Positions 52,312 through 60,054 of a DNA stretch of 64,000 nt are shown here, piece after piece. The DNA comes from Pseudosporangium ferrugineum (GTDB lineage Bacteria > Actinomycetota > Actinomycetes > Mycobacteriales > Micromonosporaceae). Both the position numbers and the translations under genes were made by a program. The notes under the pieces are model-generated. The model made no database searches. It saw only the letters and a list, made by a program, of their open reading frames with translations, and was not told where the DNA came from. Every line of letters starts with the position of its first letter. The stretch's first letter is position 1. The DNA lies in the NCBI RefSeq assembly GCF_003002065.1, contig NZ_PVZG01000001.1:744001-808000 (forward strand), written 5' to 3'.

Positions 52312-54525
52312 TCAGTGGAGGCCGGCCGTGAAGGCGGCGATCCAGGCGAGGGCCGAGTTCCAGTTGATCGTCAGCTCGTTCGTCGACCAGGACTGGATGT
52401 CGTCGATGTAGCAGAACTGGCCGACGCAGCCGGTCAGTTTGCTCTGGGCGTACGGGTCCTGGATGGACGAGTTGGCGCCGCCGGCCAGGGAGCCGGCCGG
52501 GGGGTTCGGCAGGGCCGGGTCGAGTTGGTGGGCGTACCAGCGGCTGTGCTGGTTGTGGGAGCTGACCTCGCCGTAGCCGGTCACGTAGGACATGTTGAGG
52601 GCGTTGCGGCCCAGGAGGTAGTCCATGCCCTCCAGGACCGCGTCGCGGAACCGGCGGTCGTGGGTGAGGTCGTACGCCGAGGCCAGCACCACCATGTTGT
52701 TCAGGATGGTGCTGTTGGAGCCCCAGTCCCACATGTTGTTCGCCGGGGCGTAGGGGACGCCGTACGGGTGCGCCTTCTGGATGGCCAGGTACTTCTCGGC
52801 GCCGCGTACGATCGAGGCCCTGACCTCGGCGCGACCGGGCAGCTTGCTGGGCACGAGGGCCAGGTCGAGGCGGCCCGCGGCCGCAGTGTTCGCCCAGTCG
52901 AAGGCGCCCGCGCCGAAGATGTCCGCGGTGTGCACCGGCGAGGCCAGGATCACGTCGGCGTAGCGCTTCTCGCCCGTGGTCAGGTACAGCTCCGCGGCGG
53001 CCCAGTAGAAGTCGTCGTCGACGACGCTGTCGTTGTACGCGCCGCCGCCGGTGCCGTCGGTGACCGGGGCGAACAGTGCCGGGTTGGCCTGCGCCGCGGT
53101 GAAGGCGGTGCGGGCCGCGGCCAGCGACCGCTTCGCGAACGCCGGGTCGAAGCGGCGGTAGAGCCGGGCCGCCTGGGCCGCCGTCGCGGCCAGGTTCAGC
53201 GTCGCGGCGGTCGAGACCGGGTGCAGCTCACGCTGCTGCGGATCCAGGTGCGGCAGCAGCGGCAGCCCGGTCCAGGCAGCGTCGTGGATCTTGTGGTGCG
53301 CCATGCCCGCGTACGGGTGACCCGCCGGCACCTGCATCTTGAGCAGGAACTCCAGCTCCCAGCGGGTCTCGTCGAGGATGTCCGGGACGCGGTCGCCGCT
53401 CTCCGGGATCGCCAGCGACGGGTTCGGGGCGTGCACGCGGGTGCCGCGCTCGTACTCGCTCAGCAGCTGCCACGTCGAGATGCCGCCGTTGACGACGTAC
53501 TTGCCGTGGTCGCCGGCGTCGTACCAGCCGCCGGTGACGTCGAGGCGGTAGTCGCAGACGCCGGGCTGGCAGGGCACGTCGCCGTCGCCGAGGTTCGGCG
53601 CCACGTCGACGTGGCCGGCCGGGCGGGCGTACCCGGGGCGCAGGTCCGCGCGGATCTCGGCGCCGCTGCGCTGGGTGTAGAAGAACTTGAGCGAATCGGC
53701 GCGCAGCCGGTCGTACGCCTGCTTCCCGAGATCGAACGGCCGGCTCGTCTCACCGTCCGCGACCAGGGTGAGGCCCGTGCCGGCCCGGCGGTAACCGCTG
53801 AAGTCGATCGAGTGCACGTTCTGCCCGGAGGACACGTCGGTCCCGCGCGGGGTGGTGCGGCCGCGGGCCACGGTCGCGCCGGCCGAGTTCTTCAACTGCC
53901 ACGGCAGGGCGGTGGTGGCCGCGGTGACGAGGGTGGCGCGCTTCGGCCCGGACGGCAGGTAGCCGACCTGGTTGACGCGTACCCGGGGACCGGTGTCCGG
54001 CTCGTAGACCTCCGGCGGGACGCCGCCGAGCAGCGACACGTCGTCGACGCAGAAACCCCAGGACTCGGCGCTTCCGCCGAGCTGGAACGCCACTTGCGCC
54101 TGGGCGGTGGTCACCGCCGAGGTGAAGGTGTACGCGTACGAGTCACCCGCGACGGTCAGGGCGGGCGAGGCCTCGAAGTACGTGTCGTACGGCGCGACGG
54201 ACAGGCCGGTGATCGCCCGTACGACGTGGCCCTCCGGGGCGCCCGAGGCGGTGAACGAGAACCGGTACGTCTCCCCCGCCACGAGATCGATGTCGTTCTG
54301 GCCGACCGACACGTCCCACTTGTCGGTGGTGCCGCCGGGCACGGTGACGCAGGCCCGCCCGTCGGTGAGGGTGATCGGCATGCCGGGGCTCGACCACCAG
54401 GGGTCGACGCCGGCCGTGAAGCCGCCGTTGACGACCTGTTCGACCTCGTCGGCCAGGGCGGGCCCGGACGGTACGACCAAGAAGGCGGCCGCGAGAACGG
54501 CGGCCGCACCGATTGCGCGTTTCAC
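52312..54525 (-). CDS. Secreted GH9 endoglucanase with N-terminal CBM4/9 and Ig-like domain
   Basis: A 737-aa cellulase. GTG 54525 has AAGGAG seven bases upstream and starts a signal peptide ([20 protein letters not shown], cleaved near PALA). Order: CBM4/9 (about 27-165: [26 protein letters not shown]), CelD_N Ig-like module (about 180-265: [20 protein letters not shown]), GH9 catalytic domain (about 275-735). [17 protein letters not shown] carries the catalytic Asp pair, HHKIHD and [17 protein letters not shown] are family motifs, and the acid Glu is in [16 protein letters not shown]. It hydrolyses beta-1,4-glucans outside the cell. A CebR/CelR-like operator lies just upstream. Confidence 0.96.
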   Translation of the reverse strand: MKRAIGAAAVLAAAFLVVPSGPALADEVEQVVNGGFTAGVDPWWSSPGMPITLTDGRACVTVPGGTTDKWDVSVGQNDIDLVAGETYRFSFTASGAPEGHVVRAITGLSVAPYDTYFEASPALTVAGDSYAYTFTSAVTTAQAQVAFQLGGSAESWGFCVDDVSLLGGVPPEVYEPDTGPRVRVNQVGYLPSGPKRATLVTAATTALPWQLKNSAGATVARGRTTPRGTDVSSGQNVHSIDFSGYRRAGTGLTLVADGETSRPFDLGKQAYDRLRADSLKFFYTQRSGAEIRADLRPGYARPAGHVDVAPNLGDGDVPCQPGVCDYRLDVTGGWYDAGDHGKYVVNGGISTWQLLSEYERGTRVHAPNPSLAIPESGDRVPDILDETRWELEFLLKMQVPAGHPYAGMAHHKIHDAAWTGLPLLPHLDPQQRELHPVSTAATLNLAATAAQAARLYRRFDPAFAKRSLAAARTAFTAAQANPALFAPVTDGTGGGAYNDSVVDDDFYWAAAELYLTTGEKRYADVILASPVHTADIFGAGAFDWANTAAAGRLDLALVPSKLPGRAEVRASIVRGAEKYLAIQKAHPYGVPYAPANNMWDWGSNSTILNNMVVLASAYDLTHDRRFRDAVLEGMDYLLGRNALNMSYVTGYGEVSSHNQHSRWYAHQLDPALPNPPAGSLAGGANSSIQDPYAQSKLTGCVGQFCYIDDIQSWSTNELTINWNSALAWIAAFTAGLH

Positions 54526-54537
54526 GGACAGTCTCCT

Positions 54538-54551
54538 TGGGAGCGCTTCCA
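54538..54551. promoter_or_regulatory. CebR/CelR-like operator upstream of GH9 cellulase
   Basis: TGGGAGCGCTTCCA differs at one base from TGGGAGCGCTCCCA, the known operator of the LacI-family cellulose-utilisation repressors CelR (Thermobifida) and CebR (Streptomyces). It lies 13 bp before the GTG of the GH9 gene, where a bound repressor would block transcription or elongation. The repressor gene itself is not in this window. Confidence 0.85.
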
Positions 54552-54630
54552 TAGGTTGGTGGACATATGTTGATGCGCAGGTCACACGCTGTCAACACCA
54601 GCGAAACATCCGGTGACGCCGGGCGGGACC

Positions 54631-54687
54631 CTTTCCGCCGCCCTCGGCACTTTCCGCCGCCCTCGGCACTTTCCGCCGCCCTCGGGA
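54631..54687. repeat. Three 19-bp tandem repeats upstream of the pentapeptide gene
   Basis: CTTTCCGCCGCCCTCGGCA occurs at 54631-54649 and 54650-54668, with a one-base variant at 54669-54687 and a degraded fourth copy behind it. The array ends about 13-28 bp before the -10-like GATACT and the ATG at 54715. The period is not a multiple of three. Confidence 0.85.
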
Positions 54688-54714
54688 CTTCCGCCGTGCT
54701 CGATACTTGGGGCG

Positions 54715-55818
54715 ATGAGCGCCTCACGCCCCGGATCCCGCGGGATCCGCGCCGCCCTCGACCGCGCGGAGGCCCGCCTGGCCCGGCTCGCGGACGCCCG
54801 CCGCCGCTGGCCGGTCCTCACCGTGACCGCCGCCGTCCTCGGTGGACTCGCCCTGGTCACGGTCCTGCTCGGACCGGTGTCGGCCGCCCTCACCCCGCTC
54901 GCCGGCGTGGCCACGAAGGACCGCTCCGCCGCCCTGAACGCCACCCGCCAGGTGCTGCTCGCGGGCATCGCCGGCGCCTTCGCGCTGGGCGGCCTCGCCT
55001 TCACCGCCCGCTCGTTCTTCCTCACCCGCCGCGGCCAGATCGCCGACCGCTACGCCAAGGCCATGTCCCAACTGGCCTCCGAACGCCTGGTGGAACGCGT
55101 CGGCGGCATCTACGCCCTCGAACACCTCATGCACGAATCGGACCGCAACCACACCACGGTGATGGAGGTCCTGGCCGCCTTCGTCCGCGACCGCACCTCC
55201 GCCCCACCCGGCGCCCCGGGCGGCGGTCCACCATCCGCCACCGGTCGCTCTCCCGGCGCCGAGCCGCCGGAGCCGACCGGAGCCGAGCCGCCGGAGCCGA
55301 CCGGCGCGGAGGCCCAGAGACTCCCCGGCGGCGCGGGAGGCGGGCTGCCGACCGACGTGCGAACCGCGCTGACGGTGCTCGGCCGGCGCCCCCGGCGGCC
55401 CGAACGGCACCCGCTCACCCTGCCCGGGGTCGTCCTGCCCGGCGCCGGCCTCGCCGGGGCGTTCCTGGCCACGGCCGAGCTGCCCGGAGCCGACCTGCGG
55501 GACGCCGAACTGTCCGAAGCGGACCTCACCGACACCAACCTCATGCGCGCCGACCTGCGCGGCGCCCTGCTACGCGGCGCGACCCTGGCCGGCGCCCTGC
55601 TCACCGCCGCCGACCTGAGCGGCGCCGACCTGAGCGGAGCCGACCTCCGCGGCGCGGTGCTGACCTCCACCGCCCTGACCGGCACCATCCTCGACGACGC
55701 CCGGCTCGAGGGCGCCGTCCTGACCCCACCGGACGCGACCGGACTCACCGCCCGCCAACTCCGCTCAGCCCGCCTCGACGGCAACACCGAACTCCCACCC
55801 GGCCTCGGCCTGAGCTGA
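54715..55818 (+). CDS. Membrane-anchored pentapeptide-repeat protein
   Basis: A 367-aa protein. ATG 54715 is seven bases after a GATACT -10-like box. Two membrane segments (about 32-55 and 75-100: LTVTAAVLGGLALVTVLLGP, VLLAGIAGAFALGGLAFTA) are followed by a cytoplasmic region (RYAKAMSQLASERLVERVGGIYALEHLMHES) found in many actinobacterial proteins of this class. A Pro/Glu/Ala linker and about 12 pentapeptide units of A(D/N)LxG type (about 235-345: ADLSGADLSGADLRGAVL) form a right-handed quadrilateral beta-helix. Some pentapeptide proteins mimic DNA; membrane types are uncharacterised. Confidence 0.9.
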   Translation: MSASRPGSRGIRAALDRAEARLARLADARRRWPVLTVTAAVLGGLALVTVLLGPVSAALTPLAGVATKDRSAALNATRQVLLAGIAGAFALGGLAFTARSFFLTRRGQIADRYAKAMSQLASERLVERVGGIYALEHLMHESDRNHTTVMEVLAAFVRDRTSAPPGAPGGGPPSATGRSPGAEPPEPTGAEPPEPTGAEAQRLPGGAGGGLPTDVRTALTVLGRRPRRPERHPLTLPGVVLPGAGLAGAFLATAELPGADLRDAELSEADLTDTNLMRADLRGALLRGATLAGALLTAADLSGADLSGADLRGAVLTSTALTGTILDDARLEGAVLTPPDATGLTARQLRSARLDGNTELPPGLGLS

Positions 55819-55821
55819 ACC

Positions 55822-55950
55822 GGCGAGCCACCCACGACCGGCGACGCCACGAACCGGCGACGCCACCCACGGACCGGCGAGGCCACGGACCGGCGGCGCC
55901 ACCCACGGACCGGCGGCGCCACGGACCGGCGAGGCCGCCCACGGACCGGA
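55822..55950. repeat. Degenerate tandem repeat in the gap before the Hsp70 fusion gene
   Basis: The 316-bp gap 55819-56134 has no convincing gene. Its first part is an array of CCACGGACCGGCG-type units of about 15-19 bp, alternating between GGCGAGG and GGCGGCG forms. The remainder is featureless GC-rich DNA up to the TAAGGT -10 box at 56121-56126. Confidence 0.65.
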
Positions 55951-56120
55951 CCAGCTCCGGCCAGAGCTGCATCGCGGAGGCCGTGCGGACCGGCCCGGCT
56001 CCGGTCAGGGGTGAGCGGCGTCTCGCGCAGGCAGGCCCGGGCCCGGCGGAAGGGGGCGCGGGAGGGTGACGCTGATCCGACACCGGCCGTCCGGCGGTGC
56101 CGTGCGTGGCGCTGGGGCAA

Positions 56121-56126
56121 TAAGGT
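56121..56126 (+). promoter_or_regulatory. -10 box of the Hsp70 fusion gene
   Basis: TAAGGT, eight bases before GTG 56135, compatible with a leaderless or near-leaderless transcript. A GGAG at 56129-56132 could also serve GTG 56138. Confidence 0.4.
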
Positions 56127-56134
56127 CTGGAGCT

Positions 56135-58642
56135 GTGGTGGAGCAGTACGGCCTGGGCATCGACCTCGGCACGACCCAGACAGCGGCCGCCGTCCGGAGG
56201 GACGGGCGGGTCGAGGTTGTGCGCCTCGGGGGGCGGCGGGCGGAGATTCCGTCGCTGATTTTCGTGCAGGCGGACGGGGAGTTGCTCATCGGGGACGCCG
56301 CCGAGCGGCGGGGGCTGAGCGAGCCCGGACGGCTGGCCCGGGAGTTCAAGCGGCGGATCGGCGACCCGGTGCCGGTGCTGGCCGGCGGGGTGCCGTTCTC
56401 CGCGCATGCGCTCACGGCGAAGCTGCTGCGGCACGTGCTCGACACGGTGGCCCGGCTCGAGGGCGGGCCGCCCGCCGTGCTGACCGTGACCCATCCGGCG
56501 AACTGGGGGCCGTACAAGCGGGAGCAGCTGGACCAGGCGCTGCGGATGGCCGAGACCGGACCGGTGCTGTTGCGCACCGAGCCGGAGGCGGCCGCGCTGC
56601 AGCATGCCACCGCCCGGCGGATCGCGGCGGGTGAGACCGTCGCCGTGTACGACCTGGGTGGCGGCACCTTCGACGCGGCGGTGCTGCGGCGGGAGGGCGA
56701 CGGGTTCCTGCTGCTGGGCGAGCCGGAGGGGGTCGAGCAGCTCGGCGGCGCCGACTTCGACGAGGCGGTCTTCGCCCACGTGATCGAGATGCTCGGGGAC
56801 GCCCCGGCCGGGCTCGACCCGGACGATCCGGAGGTGCTCGCGGCCCTCGCCCGGCTGCGGCGCGACTGCGTCGAGGCGAAGGAGGCGCTGTCCTTCGACA
56901 CCGAGGTGATGATCCCGGTGGCGCTGCCGGGCGTGCACACCCGCGTACGCCTGAACCGCTCCGAGCTCGAGTCCATGATCGCGCCGGCGCTGGAGGACAC
57001 GATCGCCGCGATGCGGCGGGCCCTGCGCCAGGCGCGGGTGGCGCCGGAGGAGCTGGACGCGGTGCTGCTGGCGGGCGGCTCGTCGCGCATCCCGCTGGTG
57101 AGTCAGCTGCTGACAGCGGCGTTCGACCGACCGGTGGTGGCGGACCCGCACCCGGAGCACAGCATCGCGATGGGCGCGGCGGTGTCCACGGCCACGATCA
57201 CCGGCGGCGCCTCCCCCTTCGCCACGGCCGACCCCGCCCCGACCCCGGAGCGGACCACCTACCCGGCCGCGACCCCGGACCGGACCGCGGAGACGGCCGC
57301 GGCGGAGACCGAGCCCGTGGAGGCGGCCCCCACGGAGACCGAGGAGATCACCGCCCCGGCGGAGACCGAGGAGATCACGGCCCCGGCCGAGCCGGTGACG
57401 GCGCGGGTGCCGGTCGGCAGCGCGCCGGCCCGCCCGCAGGCCGGCCCGGCGGCGACCATGGTGGAGACCGCCGGCCCGCCCCCGGTCGCCTACTCCCGCG
57501 GCGCGGCCTCCGTCTCCGCCCCGCAGCCGCCCCCGGTCACAACGACCCGGGCCTTCGCCACCGCGCCCCTCCAGGAGCCGCCCCACCACCAGGTGATCCA
57601 GCCGCCGATTTCGCCCGGCGGGCCGGTGCACCACCCTCCGCCGCCGGACCGCGGCGGGGAGTACGGCGGCCGGAAGCGCCGGGGCATGATCCTGCTCGCC
57701 GGCGTGCTCACCGCGGCCGTCATCGCCGGCGCCGCCACCCTGGCGGTCATCCTCAGCAGGGGCGATGGCGGCGCGAAGCCGCAGGGTGCCGGCCCCACGC
57801 CGACCGCGAGCACGCTGCCGTACCCGACCGACACCATGCTGATCCGGGTGGACACGGGCGGCGCCGGCCGGCCCGAGCGCAAGTCGAACGTCATGCTGCG
57901 TACCCCCGGCGTCGACGAGCCGGTGCTGATCTCCGGCACCGGCGGCGACGTGCTGCCGGAGTGGTCGCACGACCGGAAGCGGATCGCCCTGACCCGCAAC
58001 CTCGACGACGGCAGGAACGAGATCTGGGTGATGGACGCGTCGGGCGACAACGCCCGGAGGCTGCTCACCGGCGTCACCGGCGGCCGGGCGGCCTGGTCGA
58101 AGGACGACACCAAGCTCGCCTTCATGAAGGAGGTCGACGGGCGGGGCCAGATGTTCGTCGCGCCGGTGGCCGGCGGCGCCCCGAAGCAGCTGACGTTCTC
58201 CCGCGACCTGAAGGACGATCCGGCCTGGTCACCGGACGGCAAGGAGATCGCGTACTGGGTGGAGCGCGACGGGCAGCGCGACGTGTACGCCCTGACCGTC
58301 GACGACCCGAACGAGCCGGGCCGGCGGATCACCGAGGGCGACACCGGTCCCGCCGTGGACCCGGCCTGGTCGCCGGACGGGCGCCTCATCGCGTACACGC
58401 GGAGCACCGGGCCCGGGCTCTCGGACATCTGGGCGGCCGACGCGGACGGCGGCAAGGCGCGGCCGCTGACCGACGATCCCGCCCGGGAGATGGACCCGTC
58501 GTGGGCGCCGGACAACTCCTGGCTGGCGTTCACCCGCGGCCCGCTGGAGGACCCCCGGATCATCATCGTGAAGGCGGACGGCAGCGACGAGGTCAAGCTG
58601 ACCCCGGGCGACGCCCGGGAGGGTCATCCCTGCTGGTCCTGA
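56135..58642 (+). CDS. Hsp70 ATPase-transmembrane-TolB-type beta-propeller fusion
   Basis: An 835-aa protein. Residues 1-375 form an Hsp70/actin-like ATPase domain with phosphate-1 YGLGIDLGTTQTAAAV, phosphate-2 VAVYDLGGGTFDAAVL and adenosine motif VLLAGGSSRIPLV. No Hsp70 substrate-binding domain follows. Instead there is an acidic Pro/Glu/Thr linker (about 380-515) with a repeated EEITAPAET unit, one membrane segment (about 518-540, after RKRR) and a C-terminal WD40-like/PD40 propeller (about 570-835) with repeated DPAWSPDGKEIAY-type blades. The topology puts ATPase inside and propeller outside, as in PknD-type receptor kinases. The role is unknown; transmembrane signalling or a regulated chaperone is inferred. 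The 3' end overlaps the convergent dynamin gene by 19 bp. Confidence 0.93.
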   Translation: MVEQYGLGIDLGTTQTAAAVRRDGRVEVVRLGGRRAEIPSLIFVQADGELLIGDAAERRGLSEPGRLAREFKRRIGDPVPVLAGGVPFSAHALTAKLLRHVLDTVARLEGGPPAVLTVTHPANWGPYKREQLDQALRMAETGPVLLRTEPEAAALQHATARRIAAGETVAVYDLGGGTFDAAVLRREGDGFLLLGEPEGVEQLGGADFDEAVFAHVIEMLGDAPAGLDPDDPEVLAALARLRRDCVEAKEALSFDTEVMIPVALPGVHTRVRLNRSELESMIAPALEDTIAAMRRALRQARVAPEELDAVLLAGGSSRIPLVSQLLTAAFDRPVVADPHPEHSIAMGAAVSTATITGGASPFATADPAPTPERTTYPAATPDRTAETAAAETEPVEAAPTETEEITAPAETEEITAPAEPVTARVPVGSAPARPQAGPAATMVETAGPPPVAYSRGAASVSAPQPPPVTTTRAFATAPLQEPPHHQVIQPPISPGGPVHHPPPPDRGGEYGGRKRRGMILLAGVLTAAVIAGAATLAVILSRGDGGAKPQGAGPTPTASTLPYPTDTMLIRVDTGGAGRPERKSNVMLRTPGVDEPVLISGTGGDVLPEWSHDRKRIALTRNLDDGRNEIWVMDASGDNARRLLTGVTGGRAAWSKDDTKLAFMKEVDGRGQMFVAPVAGGAPKQLTFSRDLKDDPAWSPDGKEIAYWVERDGQRDVYALTVDDPNEPGRRITEGDTGPAVDPAWSPDGRLIAYTRSTGPGLSDIWAADADGGKARPLTDDPAREMDPSWAPDNSWLAFTRGPLEDPRIIIVKADGSDEVKLTPGDAREGHPCWS

Positions 58643-60054
58643 ACCAGGATCGCCTCGCAGCTGCGGGCCACCGCCCGGGCCGCGGTGCGCAGTTCCCGGG
58701 CCGAGAGCGGGTGCTCGGCGACGGCCTGCCAGCGGGCCAGCGCCGACCGGGCCGCCGCGCCGATCGCCTCCGGTGCCACCCCGGCGGGCAGGCCGAGGCG
58801 CTGGTGCGCGGCGGCGCCGTCGCCGCCGAGCAGGCGGTCCATCTCGGCGAGCTGGCCGGGGCGGCCGGGCAGGCGGCCGGAGCGGACGAGGTGCAGCAGG
58901 CGCAGCTCGACGAACTCGTGGGCGCTGGCCCGGATCCGCTCGACCTCGGCCGCCGCCGCCGATTCCGGGTCGAGGTACTCGTCGAGGACGGCCAGCGCCG
59001 AGCGGGCCTTGAGCACCTCGCTGCGGCCGGCGAACTGGGCGGCGAAGACCTCCCGGAGCCGCTCGATGCCGCTGTGCGCGGTGAGCGCCCGGGCCAGGTC
59101 GGCCGAGTCGAGCACCTTCTGCTCGCGGATCAGCCGCACTCCCAGCCGTACGCCGAACAGCCCGAACCGTTCCAGCACCGCCCGGCGGGCCGGCGCCGAG
59201 TCGGCGAAGCGGTCCGCGGTGAGCAGCAGCTCGACGATGGCGTCCATGGGTTCGGTGGCGACCGCGGCCAGCGTGCGGAACTCGTCCTCGCGCAACGTGG
59301 CCCCGGCGGCGCCGAGCAGGCCCGCGACGGGCACGACCACCGGGCAGAGCCGGCGCAGCCGCTCGTCGGCGGCGTAGCGGGCGGCGACGCGCGCGGCGGC
59401 CTCCATCGCGTCGAGGCGGGCGCCGCCGATCTCGTCCGCCCGGGACAGCACGCCGACCGCGTTGACCGGGCTGCCGCCGGCGAGGCCGTCGCCGTGGAAC
59501 GACTCGAGGAACCGTACGTCGCTGGCGTGCATGTGGCGCAGCAGGTAGAGCACCGCGTCGGTCTGCGTGGCGCGTTCCCCCTCGGCCTCGAGAAACGCCA
59601 TCGTGCGCAGCGACACGTCGGTCGAGAGCGACGCGATGCCCGGCGTGTCGATCAGGGTGTGCTGCCGCAGCCGGGCGCTCGGCACCCGCACCTCGAGGTG
59701 GTCGACCTGCTCGGCGGGGCGGCCGAGGCTGATCCGTACGGCGCCGCCGGCCCGGTCGAACGGGCGGGGCTCGGCGCCGCCGTCGCGCAGGTGGGCGGTG
59801 ACCGCGTAGGTGGGCCCGTCGGCGTACCAGGTGACGATCCGGGTGCACTCCCCCGCGTCGGTGGGCGCGAGTCCCTCGCCGACGAGCGCGTTGAGCAGCG
59901 TGGACTTGCCGGCCTTGACCTTGCCGGCGATCGCCACCCGCAGCGGCTCGTCGACGCGCCGCCGGGCGGCCCCGATCGCCGCGCGGACGGCGGGGTCGCG
60001 GGATTCGGCGGCGGCGCGGTCGAGCACGGCCCGGACGTCGGCGAGCAGGGTCAT
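58624..60054 (-). CDS. Dynamin-like GTPase (IniC-like), second of a pair
   Basis: A 476-aa protein. Its GTPase domain has P-loop AIAGKVKAGKSTLLNAL (about residue 44), a Thr in APTDAGECTRIVTWY, DTPG in HTLIDTPGIASLS and an SRAD in place of the usual G4 NKxD. The rest is helical stalk. No membrane segment is evident, unlike its partner. Its ATG overlaps the stop of the upstream dynamin (ATGA), so the two are co-translated and probably form a heteromer, as known for bacterial dynamin pairs such as IniA-IniC and DynA-DynB. A role in membrane remodelling at septa or under envelope stress is inferred. Confidence 0.87.
   Translation of the reverse strand: MTLLADVRAVLDRAAAESRDPAVRAAIGAARRRVDEPLRVAIAGKVKAGKSTLLNALVGEGLAPTDAGECTRIVTWYADGPTYAVTAHLRDGGAEPRPFDRAGGAVRISLGRPAEQVDHLEVRVPSARLRQHTLIDTPGIASLSTDVSLRTMAFLEAEGERATQTDAVLYLLRHMHASDVRFLESFHGDGLAGGSPVNAVGVLSRADEIGGARLDAMEAAARVAARYAADERLRRLCPVVVPVAGLLGAAGATLREDEFRTLAAVATEPMDAIVELLLTADRFADSAPARRAVLERFGLFGVRLGVRLIREQKVLDSADLARALTAHSGIERLREVFAAQFAGRSEVLKARSALAVLDEYLDPESAAAAEVERIRASAHEFVELRLLHLVRSGRLPGRPGQLAEMDRLLGGDGAAAHQRLGLPAGVAPEAIGAAARSALARWQAVAEHPLSARELRTAARAVARSCEAILVQDQQG

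Noticed and set aside
54715-55818. Qnr-type quinolone resistance protein because of pentapeptide repeats
   Set aside because: It has two membrane segments, a separate cytoplasmic domain and too short a repeat region; nothing points to gyrase binding.
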